DNA of 64,000 bases from Chlorobaculum sp. MV4-Y (GTDB lineage: Bacteria; Bacteroidota; Chlorobiia; Chlorobiales; Chlorobiaceae), in assembly GCF_025244685.1 (NCBI RefSeq), contig NZ_CP104202.1, forward strand, positions 1,554,359 to 1,618,358, given 5' to 3'. Under the pieces are notes generated by a model. The model saw nothing but the letters and a program-made list of their open reading frames with translations, ran no database searches and had not been told where the DNA came from. Positions 45,914 through 55,850 of this stretch are shown here, in pieces (the first letter of the stretch is position 1; each line of letters begins with the position of its first letter). A program made the translations under genes and the position numbers.

Positions 45914-46834
45914 ATGACCTTTGTACATCAGGAAGTATGGCACTGGCAGATCGCAACCTACCTGTTTCTGGGCGGTCTGGGCGGCGCGACTTTCGCCATC
46001 AGCGCGGTGCTTCACCTCTTCGAGGGGTGCGACCGCAAAATGCTTTCCATCGCCGTCATGTCGTCGATAGCGTTTCTGGTTGTCGGCACCGGCTTTCTGC
46101 TCGCCGACATGCTCCAGCCGCTGAAAGCGATCTACGCCCTGACCAATCCGCGCTCGTGGATATTCTGGGGCGTCGTCTTCATCAACTTCTACTTTGTGGC
46201 GGCCATCGCCTATGTGATTCCGCTGCTCGAAGAGTGGCCGATGCTTCAGCCGATCATACAGAAAATCCCCGCGCCAATCCTCGGCCTGCTCGAGCGCCTC
46301 AACAAGCTTATCGCGCTGGGCGGCTCGGCAGCCGGATTCCTCGTGGCGATCTACACAGGCCTCTTGATCTCGGTGGCTCCGGCGATCAACTTCTGGAACA
46401 CGCCCGCATTGCCGCTGCTCTTCGTTATTTCGGGATTCTCGACCGGCGCGGCATGGCTGCTCCTGCTCTCGATGCTCTCCAGCAACCCCGGCGCACAGGC
46501 TATCAGCGCCAAGCTCGAACAGCTCGACGCCATGCTGATCGTCACCGAACTCATCATTCTCGGTGCATACTTCAACTTCGCCATGTTCCTGCCCACCGGC
46601 GCGCGCGCCTCGGCGGAGTTCCTGTTCCACAGCCCGGTCTTCATAATGGGCTTCTTCATCGCCGGTCTGCTCGTGCCGCTCGCCATCGAAACCTGGGGCA
46701 TCTTCTTCAGCGGCCATTCGGAGGAGAAAAAGTCCACAATGCCGATCCTTCTGGCCAGCGCCCTCGTGCTCGTCGGCGGCTACCTGCTACGTATCTACGT
46801 GCTCAAGGCCGGCATGTTCCAGTACCCCTGGTAA
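45914..46834 (+). CDS. psrC: Polysulfide reductase membrane subunit (NrfD/PsrC family)
   Basis: 306 residues with eight or so membrane helices. The N-terminal motif TYLFLGGLGGATF and later FWGVVFINFYFV and GFLVAIYTGLLISV are typical of NrfD/PsrC proteins, which bind quinone near the periplasmic side and take part in proton-coupled electron transfer. In this organism menaquinone or chlorobiumquinone would be the partner. It lies 17 bases after psrB. Confidence 0.93.
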   Translation: MTFVHQEVWHWQIATYLFLGGLGGATFAISAVLHLFEGCDRKMLSIAVMSSIAFLVVGTGFLLADMLQPLKAIYALTNPRSWIFWGVVFINFYFVAAIAYVIPLLEEWPMLQPIIQKIPAPILGLLERLNKLIALGGSAAGFLVAIYTGLLISVAPAINFWNTPALPLLFVISGFSTGAAWLLLLSMLSSNPGAQAISAKLEQLDAMLIVTELIILGAYFNFAMFLPTGARASAEFLFHSPVFIMGFFIAGLLVPLAIETWGIFFSGHSEEKKSTMPILLASALVLVGGYLLRIYVLKAGMFQYPW

Positions 46835-46855
46835 ACCGCCCGATCCTTCAATTTC

Positions 46856-46895
46856 GACGCCCGGCTTTCCGACAACTGACGGATCACCGGGCGTC
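46856..46895. repeat. Hairpin between psrC and torD
   Basis: GACGCCCGG and CCGGGCGTC form a 9-bp stem around a 22-base loop inside the 77-base gap. It has no T-run, so it may lower expression of the chaperone gene relative to psrABC. Confidence 0.5.
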
Positions 46896-46911
46896 CATCG
46901 TTTGACCAATC

Positions 46912-47475
46912 ATGACGCCACTCCAGAAAGCCTACCGCTACAAATTCCTGAGCCGCTGCTTCGCCTATCCGAACGAGGCGTTCATTCCGGCCCTCAACGA
47001 AGCACTCGGCAAAATCGACGCCGACCGCGACCCGCTGCAAGCGCTCGTCGCCGCGTTTGAAAAGGAGGATGCCGAAGCGCTGCAAGCCGAGTACACCCGC
47101 CTGTTCATCAACGGCTACCCGCACACCGTCTGCCCGCCGTATGAATCAGTCTATCTCGAAAAGCGGATGCACGGCGAAGCCACCGTGGCCGTCGCCGCCG
47201 CCTATGCCGAATGGGAGATGTCGGTCGAACCGGGCCTCATCGACCACCTCGCCACCGAACTCGAATTCCTCGCCTTCCTCGCATCTGCAGAATCGCTCAA
47301 CAAGGCGGTAAGCAAAGATACCCGTAAAGCTATGGAACGCTTCACGCGACAACACCTCTGCCGCTGGATACCTCAGTTGATCGCCGACCTTAAAGCGGGC
47401 GCGAAGCTGGATTGTTACCGAATCCTGGGGGAGGTGATGGAGAACATTCTGGCAAAAGATTGCAAGACGGCGTAA
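46912..47475 (+). CDS. TorD/NarJ-family chaperone for the molybdoenzyme
   Basis: 187 residues, all helical. The family motif is seen as RLFINGYPHTVCPPYESVYL (about residues 62-82) with the Tyr-Pro-...-Pro-Tyr-Glu-Ser pattern of TorD/DmsD proteins; the rest (EWEMSVEPGLIDHLATELEF) is also typical. These cytosolic chaperones guard the Tat signal of their molybdoenzyme until the cofactor is inserted. Its position at the end of psrABC makes PsrA the likely client. Confidence 0.9.
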   Translation: MTPLQKAYRYKFLSRCFAYPNEAFIPALNEALGKIDADRDPLQALVAAFEKEDAEALQAEYTRLFINGYPHTVCPPYESVYLEKRMHGEATVAVAAAYAEWEMSVEPGLIDHLATELEFLAFLASAESLNKAVSKDTRKAMERFTRQHLCRWIPQLIADLKAGAKLDCYRILGEVMENILAKDCKTA

Positions 47476-47958
47476 CCATTTGCTGAGACAAGCAACCCCT
47501 GCCTTGCTTTTCGGACAGTGCTGTTTTCCTTGAAAATTGCAAACCAGTACTCCGAAAAAGCTTGCATAATGAAATCGGAAAAACCTCTGAGATCACAACA
47601 CGCCCGCCTCAAATCGTGCGTTTTCTGACAATAGATTGTTTGGCACACAATTTGAAACGAAACATGGAGCCGTCAAGGATGCGAAAACAAAACAGGGGCA
47701 ATAATGTCGGAACAAATGGTCGTCTTCTGGTGGGACTCGGAATCAGAACCCGAATGATGGAGAGTTGAAATACAAAGGAAAAACAGTCAAGGGCAATATG
47801 AATCAGTTTCGGGAAGCGATACTGCCGGTTTTCCGGTGAGCGCCGACAATTTCGGGACCCTCGACGAAGACCTCCTGATCCAGTCAATCAAGACCTCATT
47901 CCCAGAAGCGCATATCGCGCTGAAATTCTGAACATCAAGGCGAGAGAAACGTCTTCGT
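47476..47958. other. Intergenic region with possible small gene remnant
   Basis: No intact gene. On the plus strand at about 47730-47931 two frames read NDGELKYKGKTVKGNMNQ then FREAILPVFR, a TGA, and then SADNFGTLDEDLLIQSIKTS with FPEAHIALKF up to a TGA at about 47931. The texture suggests a decayed gene of unknown family. The rest shows nothing recognisable. Confidence 0.35.
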
Positions 47959-48774
47959 TCATCCGCCAGCTCCGGGAGTCCCCTTCCCCTGACGGAATTT
48001 TATCGCCAGACAATCATAAATCACCCGTTCCCCGGCGTAAGCTGTAGTACTCCGGCGTATGATTTGCCAGTCTTGAAGGTCGTAGTGGTTGCCTGAGGCG
48101 ATGGCGGCTACCAGACGGGTATCTTCGGCGGAAAGCTTTGACAGTTCGGCGTTCTGGGTCAGAATGACCGGTTCGATGTCTGGGCCGGAAACGATCAACA
48201 AGGCGTCGATCTGCATCCCCTCCAGCCGGTAGTGGTCGGCAACCGCCGCGCCTTTGGTCAGCGCGTCGAGCTGGATCATTCTGGCCCGATAGCTTCGTCC
48301 ATCCCCGCTCATGGCCTGATGCACGATGTCGAGCAGGGTGTTCCTCACGTGACTCAAATCGGTAATCGATTCAAGGTTCTGAAACTCCGGATTGCTTTTC
48401 AGCACCCTTGCCAGCGTCGAAACCTCCTTGAGATAGACATTGCGCTGGTTTTCTGGCACAAAAAACATCACAATCAGTCGCACGAGCGGCTCTCCGGCGA
48501 TGCCGTAATCGATCCCCGCCGGACTCCAGCCGATGGCGCAGCAAAGCTCGCCGTCGAAGTCCACGCGCGCGTGGGGACAAGCCCATCCGACGCCAAGCGA
48601 AGTATTGGAGGTTTTCTCGTGTTCGAGCACGATTTCGACAATATCGGTGCCCGGCGGAATCGAGGGCACCGCTTCGAGCATCGTGGCGAGAAACTGCAGA
48701 GCGTCTTTCTTGTCGTTATCCGGCAGCTCTACCAGCCGCCCGTCTTCAAGGGCATCGAGAACGCTTTTCAGCAT
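47959..48774 (-). CDS. PTS IIA-type (PtsN/fructose) phosphotransfer domain protein
   Basis: 271 residues. The first half is a PTS EIIA type 2 domain: GVGWACPHARVDF holds the conserved histidine (His68) preceded by the strand LGVGWAC, and LIVMFFVPENQRNVYLKEVS follows. The second half (about 150-271) is an extra domain of unknown type (DHYRLEGMQIDALLIVSGPD). It starts one base after the stop of the broken MgtA-type ATPase gene and is clearly its operon partner. A regulatory role in magnesium or cation transport through histidine phosphorylation is likely by association; no EI or HPr gene is in the window. Confidence 0.85.
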   Translation of the reverse strand: MLKSVLDALEDGRLVELPDNDKKDALQFLATMLEAVPSIPPGTDIVEIVLEHEKTSNTSLGVGWACPHARVDFDGELCCAIGWSPAGIDYGIAGEPLVRLIVMFFVPENQRNVYLKEVSTLARVLKSNPEFQNLESITDLSHVRNTLLDIVHQAMSGDGRSYRARMIQLDALTKGAAVADHYRLEGMQIDALLIVSGPDIEPVILTQNAELSKLSAEDTRLVAAIASGNHYDLQDWQIIRRSTTAYAGERVIYDCLAIKFRQGKGTPGAGG

Positions 48775-48775
48775 G

Positions 48776-51436
48776 TCAGTTACCTCCGAAACGTTTGAAG
48801 AACCAGGTTTTAACCATATGCGTCAATATGCTGTAGCCGAGAAGGAAGAGCGCGATCCAACCGAAATAGGCCAGCGGCAACGGCACCATGCCAAAACGCG
48901 ATGCAAATGGTAAATAGGGCAGCCAGACGGCAACAGCCATGACGACGAGGGTTGTCAGCAGCATCGGAAGCGATGCGCGGCTTTGCAGGAAAGGGATTTT
49001 GCGCGTCCTGATGATATGGATGATGAGCGTTTGCGTCAGGAGCGATTCGACAAACCAACCGGTCTGGAACAGCTGGGCGGCGTGATCCCTTACACCATTC
49101 GTGACTGACGGATCGTTGAAAATTCGGCTGTTGAACAAAAACCACATCAGAGCAAAGGTGGCATAGTCGAAAATCGAGCTGATCGGCCCGATGACGATCA
49201 TGAACCACTTGATGTTGCCGATGTCCCACTTTCGCGGACTTCTGATCTGTTCCTCGTCCACGTTATCGACCGGAATACCGGTCTGCGAAAAATCGTAGAG
49301 CAGGTTGTTCAACAGAATCTGGATCGGCTGCATCGGAAGGAACGGCAAAAGGTAACTCGCCCCAACGACGCTGAACATGTTGCCGAAATTCGAGCTCGCC
49401 CCCATCCGGATATACTTGATGATGTTGGCAAAGACGCGGCGTCCTTCGAGAATGCCATCGTCAAGCACCATGAGGCTCTTTTCGAGCAGCACGATGTCGG
49501 CGGACTCCTTGGCCACATCCACCGCCGTATCGACCGAGATACCCACATCGGCAGCTCTCAGCGCGGGAGCATCGTTGATGCCATCACCCATGAAGCCGAT
49601 CACGTGTTCCTGCCTGCGCAGCGACTGCACCACCTGTTCCTTCTGCAACGGCGAGAGCTTGGCGAGCACATCGGCCTCACCGACCGCCCTGTCGAACTCC
49701 TCCGGCTTCATGCGAAAGAGCTCGTCGCCCGTCACCACATGGTTGACCGCCATGCCCACATCCTTGCAGATCTTGCGGGTCACGAGCGCGTTGTCGCCGG
49801 TCAAAATCTTGACCTTCACCCCCGCCTCTCGGAGCTTGAGCAGCGCCTGAGCGGTCGAGTCCTTCGGCGGGTCGAGGAAGGCGATATAGCCGAGCAAAAT
49901 CAGGTTTTTCTCGTCCTCATGGGTAAAGTTTTTCCTGTCGGGTGAGAACTCGTTGTAGGCGATGGCGAGCACGCGATAACCGTTGCTGTTCAGGGTGGCC
50001 ACCTCCTCGAAGAGGTCATCCTTGATCATGCCAATAAGCGGGTAGATTTCATCATCGATCTGGTAGCGGTCGCAACAGGCGTAGATCTCCTCGACAGCGC
50101 CTTTGGAGATAAGCACATGGTCGCCCTCGTAATCGACCACCACGGACATGCGGCGGCGCTGGAAATCGAATGGCAGCTCATCGACCAGCTTGCAGCTTCC
50201 ATCGACCGCGAACTCCCGATGCTCCAGCACCGCCCGGTCGAGCAGGTTGCGTAGACCGGTCTGAAAAAAGCTGTTCAGGTAGGCGTAGCGCAACACGTTG
50301 TCGCTCTCTTCGCCCATTACATCGACCGCCATCTGAAGCAAAACACGATCCTGCGTCAGGGTGCCGGTCTTGTCGGTGCAAAGAATATCGATCGCGCCAA
50401 AGTTCTGGATCGACGAAAGATGCTTGACGATCACCTTCTTCTATGCCATTTTCAGCGCGCCTTTGGCCAGATTGACCGTCACGATCATCGGTAGCATCTC
50501 CGGCGTGAGGCCGACGGCCACCGAGAGGCTGAAAAAGAGCGATTCAAGCCAGTTGCCCTTGCTGAGGCCGACGATCAGGAACACCGCGGAAACCATGACA
50601 ACCATGAAGCGGATCATCAGCATGGTAAACGAACGGATCCCCTTGTCGAAGTTGGTCTCTTCGCGCTCTTCGTTTAGCCGCTCGGCAATGGAGCCAAAAA
50701 AGGTGCGGCTGCCGGTATTGACGACCACCGCACGCGCCGAGCCGCTGCTGACACTGCTGCCCTGGAAGCAGGCGTTGCGAAGTTCGAGAATGGCAACATG
50801 GTCAGCATCTCCAGCGTCAGCGCTCTTTTCGACCGGTATGGTTTCGCCGGTGAGCGAGGCTTGGCTGACGAAAAAATCTTTCGCGGAGATGAGCCGAAGA
50901 TCGGCCGGAATCACCGAACCGGCCTGAAGCTGGACAATGTCGCCCGGCACCAGCTCGGAGAGCGGCACTTCGACCTCGACGCCGTTGCGGATGACATGCG
51001 CACGCGACTGGACGCGCTTGCCGAGTGACTCGACCGCGTTGCCCGACCGGCGGTCAAGCACGTAAGAGATGCCAACGCTCAGAAGAATCATGACAGCGAC
51101 GATGGCCGATGAGGTCCATTCGCCGAGAAACCCCGACACGGTGGCGATCAGCTATAACTGAATAACGAGAGGACTGGAAAGGCGATGCAGGATATCCTGC
51201 AAAAAAGAGGGGCGTGTGGCTTGTGATATTTCATTCTTGCCGTATTTCGAGAGGCGCTTCAAGACCTGCTGGTCGTCAAGGCCATCAATACGGCTTTCCA
51301 TAATCCGCAACGCATCCTCTGCCGGAGCGTTGCAGAGCTTCAGCAGGAGCTGTTCATCTTCGGAACGGGCACGCGACTGCGCAGCCTCCTCGCGTATGGA
51401 TGTCGAGGAAATCTTGTTATAAAGGGTTCTGAACAT
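48776..51436 (-). pseudogene. mgtA: Magnesium-translocating P-type ATPase (MgtA family), two in-frame TAG codons
   Basis: A complete P3B ATPase frame of about 887 codons, broken by stops at 51152-51154 (in SSPLVIQL-stop-LIATVSGF, where Leu is expected) and at 50441-50443 (in GALKMA-stop-KKVIVKHL, where Lys or Arg is expected). All three parts are in the same frame with no indel. Present: N-terminal cytosolic part with KYGKNEISQ, actuator with SQASLTGETIPVEK, phosphorylation site DILCTDKTGTLT, hinge FMGDGINDAPALR and final membrane helices. The only change is thus two nonsense codons; the protein should be nonfunctional unless read through. The last ORF is followed after one base by the IIA-type gene. 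ATG at 51436 (MFRTLYNKIS) is the expected start; frame extends to 51502. Confidence 0.93.
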
Positions 51437-51778
51437 TCTGTACTCATGGGAATGGAGTTTGTTGGCAGAAACCGGCGCTCTCGGATAAGGCAAACTCGCC
51501 AAACCTTAGCGCGACCGTCACTTGATTCTTTGCAAAAGAACAACATTTCAGGGAAACCCGCAAGCAGAATCGCACTATCGGCCATTCGACGACAAATATC
51601 GCAAGAACTGTTACTGTTTTCGTATTTCAAAAAAATTCAACAGAGTAGAGAAGGCTGCCCCGCAAGGCGCTTCGAACCGTTCCTATCGATGGGAAATCCG
51701 GAACCGCCCGATTTCGATGTTCAAGAAAGATAATCCCTTTCCAGAAGCTTCAACCGGCAATCATCACCGACTCCCATT
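51437..51778. other. Intergenic region upstream of mgtA pseudogene
   Basis: About 340 bases. The left side would hold the promoter of mgtA; a leader with riboswitch-like structure was looked for but not recognised. The right side adjoins the stop of the DUF389 gene. Confidence 0.4.
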
Positions 51779-53105
51779 TCACTCGAACACCACCCGCAGG
51801 CTGTCGTTTTGCAGCCTGGCTTTGAGCCATTTCTCCACTTTCGTGCGGTCAGCCCGGTCGATCGGTTTTGAGGCCGAGAGGAGGACGTAGCTCCGTTGCA
51901 GGGGTTTCAAGCCGGTGCTGTCCGAAAAAAGATAGGGTTCGGCGTACAGGCAGCTCGTGATCTGCGGAAACAGCGGCTTGAGTTCTTTAAGCAGCTTCAG
52001 GCCGGTATAACTGACCTGTCGCAGGCTGTCCTGCTGACGGATGTTCGTTTGCAGTGCCGCGTTGAGACGGGCGATTTCGAGTTTCTGGCGATCGGTCGTC
52101 TCCATCTGGCTCAGCTTGTCGAGATACTCCTGTCCGTTGGTAATCACCAGCCCCTGCTCGAACTTCAGCGTTGCGTTTTGGAGGCCGAACGCCTTGGCCC
52201 GCCTGTTCAGCTCCGCCTTGTCGCTGGCGGTGAGCGGATGACCGCCATAGATCATTGAAATCACGCGGGCGTCGCCATCGATATCATATCTCAACAGAAA
52301 ATCCCCCTTGAACAGGCTGACGGTTCGCACGAACCGCGTGGCCGTGTCGATAAAACGCTCTTTCCTGACAAGCAGGTAGCCGAAATAGACGCTCGGAATC
52401 AACGTAATCAGGATGACCGCCGTGATGATTCGGTTGATGCGGGTGCGCTTCTCCTCGTCGAGCGAGGAGCGAAGCGGAATGCGCATGACGCGCGCAAAAC
52501 CGACATTGGCAAGTCCGATGAAAACGCTGTTGATCACAAACAGGTAGAGGGCCCCGAAAAAGAAGTTGAACTGACCGGTCGCCAGGCCAAAGCCCGCCGT
52601 GCAGAGCGGCGGCATGAGCGCCGTGGCAATCGCCACGCCCGGCACCACGTTGCCCTTGAGCTTGGTGGTCAGGGAGATCGAACCGGCCAGGCCGCCGAAC
52701 AGCGCGATCAGTACGTCGTAGATGGTCGGGGACTCGTGCGGGCCAGCAGTTCGGAGTGGCGCTGGAAAGAGGCGAGATGGCGAAATACAGGGTCGAGGCG
52801 ACCAGACTCGAAACCACGGCGAACGAGAAGTTCTTGAAAGACTTCCGGAGCAGCGGAAAATCATAGGTCGCAATGCTGTAGCCCATGCCGTTGATCGGAC
52901 CCATAAGCGGCGAAATAAGCATGGCGCCGATGATGACCGCAGTTGAGTTCATGTTGAGGCCGACCGAGGCAAGGATGATGGCAGAAATCAGCACCCAGAT
53001 TCGCGCACCGCTGAACATGATGTCAGCCTCGACCGCGGTGTGGACGGTATCAAATGACTCCGCATCCTGACGAAGGCTGAAAATACGCAGCAAAGATTTA
53101 AACAT
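51779..53105 (-). pseudogene. DUF389 (TIGR00341-type) membrane protein, frameshifted
   Basis: Two overlapping frames make one protein. The 5' part (53105 to about 52735) reads MFKSLLRIFSLRQDAESFDT, LISAIILASVGLNMNSTAV and IIGAMLISPLMGPINGMGYS, and passes into nonsense after SPLSSATP. The 3' part picks up at SPTIYDVLIALFGGLAGSIS and continues with LTTKLKGNVVPGVAIATALMPP to the stop at 51779. The family is a multi-pass membrane protein of unknown function. The break lies in a C-rich stretch about 52730-52755; one or two single-base deletions would explain it. The 3' half has a periplasmic-type C-terminal region (about 200 residues). Confidence 0.88.
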
Positions 53106-53190
53106 GGCTAACAGAATCGTTGATCAAACCGGCGACAGGCACGGCATCCCGAATATCAAAACAAGCCACGGCAAGCTTCCGTGAAGCCTC

Positions 53191-53577
53191 CTACAAATCG
53201 AACGGATTGTTGATAATCTCGAAAGAGAGCTCCTTTCGATGGTCATGAAAACCGATTTTTATGTAATGGAGGTTTTCGCTTTTGAAGATATCCTCACTCT
53301 TCTCGGCCGCGCGAAGAATGATGTGCCCCTTGTGATTGCCGAGCTCCCTCGACAGATCGCCCCATTTCCTGAACACAAGATTGGTATAGGACTCCCCCTC
53401 CCTGATGAAGATGACCTCGGCATCACCAAGATCGGTGATCTCGTCAGGCACCGAAAGAAGCGACATCTCCTTGCCGATCCAGATTCTGATTATTTCGCAG
53501 TGAAACGGAAGAAACACGGAGTTGTGAACGGCAAATCCCGTTTCTCCGTTGCGAATGGCGGCTATAAAGCTTTTCAT
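53191..53577 (-). CDS. Hypothetical protein, 128 residues
   Basis: MKSFIAAIRNGETGFAVHNS begins an apparently soluble alpha/beta protein with a central LSVPDEITDLGDAEVIFIRE segment and a C-terminal half KSENLHYIKIGFHDHRKELS. There is no signal peptide, no cysteine, and no domain recognised. It sits between two broken genes but its own frame is intact. Function unknown. Confidence 0.55.
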   Translation of the reverse strand: MKSFIAAIRNGETGFAVHNSVFLPFHCEIIRIWIGKEMSLLSVPDEITDLGDAEVIFIREGESYTNLVFRKWGDLSRELGNHKGHIILRAAEKSEDIFKSENLHYIKIGFHDHRKELSFEIINNPFDL

Positions 53578-53842
53578 GCTACTACGGATAGTTTCGTTTT
53601 CAGTACTTCACAATTTGTCGTAATGGAAACATACGCCATAGCCTGCTAAAAAAACAGCCGTAACCGCAATACAACAAGCTTCTGTTCGATTCAGGATATT
53701 CGTTGCCAACGCTGACTTCCGGTCAAGCCTCTGGAATTTGTCATCCAGACTTAGACAACATCAGTACTCTTTGCACAATACTCCAGCCTTTCCGATTCGA
53801 ATCAGAACTGCACAGGATCAGCAACGCGGAACAGACCGGCAT

Positions 53843-54631
53843 TCACCCCAGACTCTTGTACCAGACGTTCATACTTTCGATACCGCCTGAAATGTTGGTG
53901 TTGTTAACGAGTGTACTGCTGAAGGGGCAACCTGCTTTGGCGAAGGTGACGTTCATGCCGGGCGACAGGGCGCGGGCAATGGTGTAGGCGGTCCGCATCC
54001 CTTTGCGGCGCATTGCCGCCTCCATCGCAGCGAGCAGGTGCAGGGCGAGATTGCGGCCACGGAAGTCGGGGAGCGTGGCGAAGTCGGTCATTTCGACGTT
54101 CAGGCCGTCGAGGTAATCGATGTGGCTCTGCATCGTTTCGAGCAGCCAGGCCGGATTGTGGATCGGGAAAGGATAGGAGAGAAACACTTCGCGATAGATT
54201 TCGGCCATTTCTTCGACGTCGTCCGGCGTACAGGCGCGGAGCGTGAACTCCGCCGAAAGCGGGGGCTGCGAAGCGGCAGGCTTGCTGGGTGCCAGCTCCG
54301 CGATGCGGGCAATTTCGGCGGCGTCCGGCGATTCGACGCGGGCCAGATCGAGGTACCGCGCCGGGAACAGCGCCTCCGTTTCCCCGCGATAAAAGCCCGG
54401 CACCGACGCTTCGACCAGATAGCCATTCGCGACAAACTCCCCTTCCGAGCCTTTCGGCAACTTGGCAAAAATCTTGGTGTAACCCCGCTCGCGGGCCAGC
54501 GCGTCGAGCTGCGCCGGGAGCTTGCGCGGATCGGCCTCGCCCATCTTCATGAGATAGATACGGCGGCTGAACAGCCCGTACTGCAAGAGCGCGCCGAAAC
54601 GGGTTTCAATGATGTCTGGCGTAGAGTTCAT
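53843..54631 (-). CDS. ablB: Beta-lysine N-acetyltransferase-like protein (AblB), internal deletion
   Basis: 262 residues; AblB proteins are about 20-30 longer. The N-terminal half is a domain with RRIYLMKMGEADPRKLPAQL, the C-terminal half a GNAT domain: EIYREVFLSYPFPIHNP, MQSHIDY, NVEMTDFATLPDFRGRNLAL, TAYTIARALSPGMNVTFAKA and SGGIESMNVWYK. Between MQSHIDY and LDGLNVEMTDF the strands that normally carry FGVxxxGxLVALxSAEM are missing, about 20 residues, yet the frame is preserved. AblB acetylates beta-lysine to make an osmoprotectant. The partner gene ablA (lysine 2,3-aminomutase) is not adjacent here, and the deletion hits the core of the acyl-CoA fold, so activity is doubtful. Confidence 0.83.
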   Translation of the reverse strand: MNSTPDIIETRFGALLQYGLFSRRIYLMKMGEADPRKLPAQLDALARERGYTKIFAKLPKGSEGEFVANGYLVEASVPGFYRGETEALFPARYLDLARVESPDAAEIARIAELAPSKPAASQPPLSAEFTLRACTPDDVEEMAEIYREVFLSYPFPIHNPAWLLETMQSHIDYLDGLNVEMTDFATLPDFRGRNLALHLLAAMEAAMRRKGMRTAYTIARALSPGMNVTFAKAGCPFSSTLVNNTNISGGIESMNVWYKSLG

Positions 54632-55022
54632 AACTCAACAATTGAAGATACGCTATAGCCAGAAAAATAGTGTTTTGGAAAAAACACAATCAATCGATTC
54701 AGAAAACTGCTGACTGAAGCTCGTAACCTGGCCTTAAAATCGCTCTTTATGTCAGTCAACTATCATCCGGAAATCAAATTCACTGTTTGCCAGTTTTTTG
54801 TCAATTATCCTGCTCTTACGTAAACTTGAGAAGATAGCCTCTGACGCCACACAGCGGCCGCTCAGGTAGAGAGCTCAAGCCTTTGAGCTCATCGCAGATG
54901 AGTGAAATAACTACAGGTGAACATCAACCGGCGATCGGTGTTTACGGGCGAACGAGATCATCGAACAGAGCAGTATCGGTATGGTATCTTGAAAGAAAAC
55001 CTGAAAATTCAAGGAGAAAATT
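54632..55022. other. Intergenic region
   Basis: About 390 bases. A perfect short inverted repeat GAGCTCAAGCCTTTGAGCTC is at 54871-54890. Promoter of the DUF4332 gene should lie in the right half. No gene recognised. Confidence 0.4.
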
Positions 55023-55427
55023 ATGTCTAAAGTCGCTGGAATTGAAGGGATTGATGAAGCTCATGGAGAGAAACTCCACGGCATGGGTATCACCACTGTT
55101 GATGCGTTGCTTGAAAAAGGGGCGGATCCGGCTGGAAGAAAAGCTATCGAGAAGGCAACCGGAATGAGCCACGCGCAGGTGCTCCGACTGGTGAACCAGG
55201 CCGACCTGTTCCGCATCAAGGGAATCGGCAAGGAATATGCCGATCTGCTTGAAGCGTCAGGCGTGGACACCGTACCTGAACTGGCCCAGCGGAGAGCGGA
55301 CAATCTGCACGCCAAAATGGCTGAAATCAACGCCGCCAAAAATCTCGTAAAAAGATTGCCCCCTGAGTCAGAGGTACAGGACTGGATTACCCAGGCGAAA
55401 TCGCTACCCAAAGCAGTAACGTATTGA
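55023..55427 (+). CDS. DUF4332 helix-hairpin-helix protein
   Basis: 134 residues. Two helix-hairpin-helix-like units are seen: KVAGIEGIDEAHGEKLHGMG with ITTVDALLEKG, and FRIKGIGKEYADLLEASGVD with TVPELAQRRADNL. This duplicated pattern is that of DUF4332 proteins, thought to bind nucleic acid. It is a soluble protein preceded by an excellent ribosome binding site (CAAGGAGAAAATT before the ATG). Confidence 0.88.
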   Translation: MSKVAGIEGIDEAHGEKLHGMGITTVDALLEKGADPAGRKAIEKATGMSHAQVLRLVNQADLFRIKGIGKEYADLLEASGVDTVPELAQRRADNLHAKMAEINAAKNLVKRLPPESEVQDWITQAKSLPKAVTY

Positions 55428-55850
55428 GCAATCGAGAGAGCCAAGGGGCGCTTCGGTATGTTGTCGAGACGCCCCTCCTGGCAACCTCGAAAGGCTCCGA
55501 TCTTCGCCATCGATTGGCGTCTTGAACGCAGCCGAACCACCGCCAACCTCTGGGCAACAACGTCGGCGCGGGGATTATCAACCGGCAGGATCGAAGATAA
55601 AAGATTGACAATTGCGTGATCCCAAAACCCGTGCCATTCCAAACCTGACGAACAACCCGGCTATCGATTTTTTCTATATTGGCTGTATAGTTCCGGCGAC
55701 GCGATCCAACAGATTCAGAGTGCCGTAAAAGCTCGCGGAACCGTCCCGGAATGGGGGCTGAATGCCGTGGCGTTCACCGGTAAACCGTCGAAAAAACCGT
55801 CGAGATCCCCTCTGTCGTGAAGTGGTTTTAAAATTTAAACATACACGTTC
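55428..55850. other. Intergenic region with hairpin and possible relic
   Basis: A stem AGGGGCG/CGCCCCT at 55443-55475 with a 19-base loop could end the DUF4332 transcript. At about 55690-55822 a frame reads SGDAIQQIQSAVKARGTVPE with GWNAVAFTGKPSKKPS-like continuation and a TGA, but it has no start codon; it may be a small relic. Nothing else recognised. Confidence 0.35.

Noticed and set aside
50441-51154. Amber read-through or pyrrolysine use in mgtA
   Set aside because: TAG ends other genes in the window, nearby genes also carry TGA stops and frameshifts, and no suppressor features are visible; decay is simpler.
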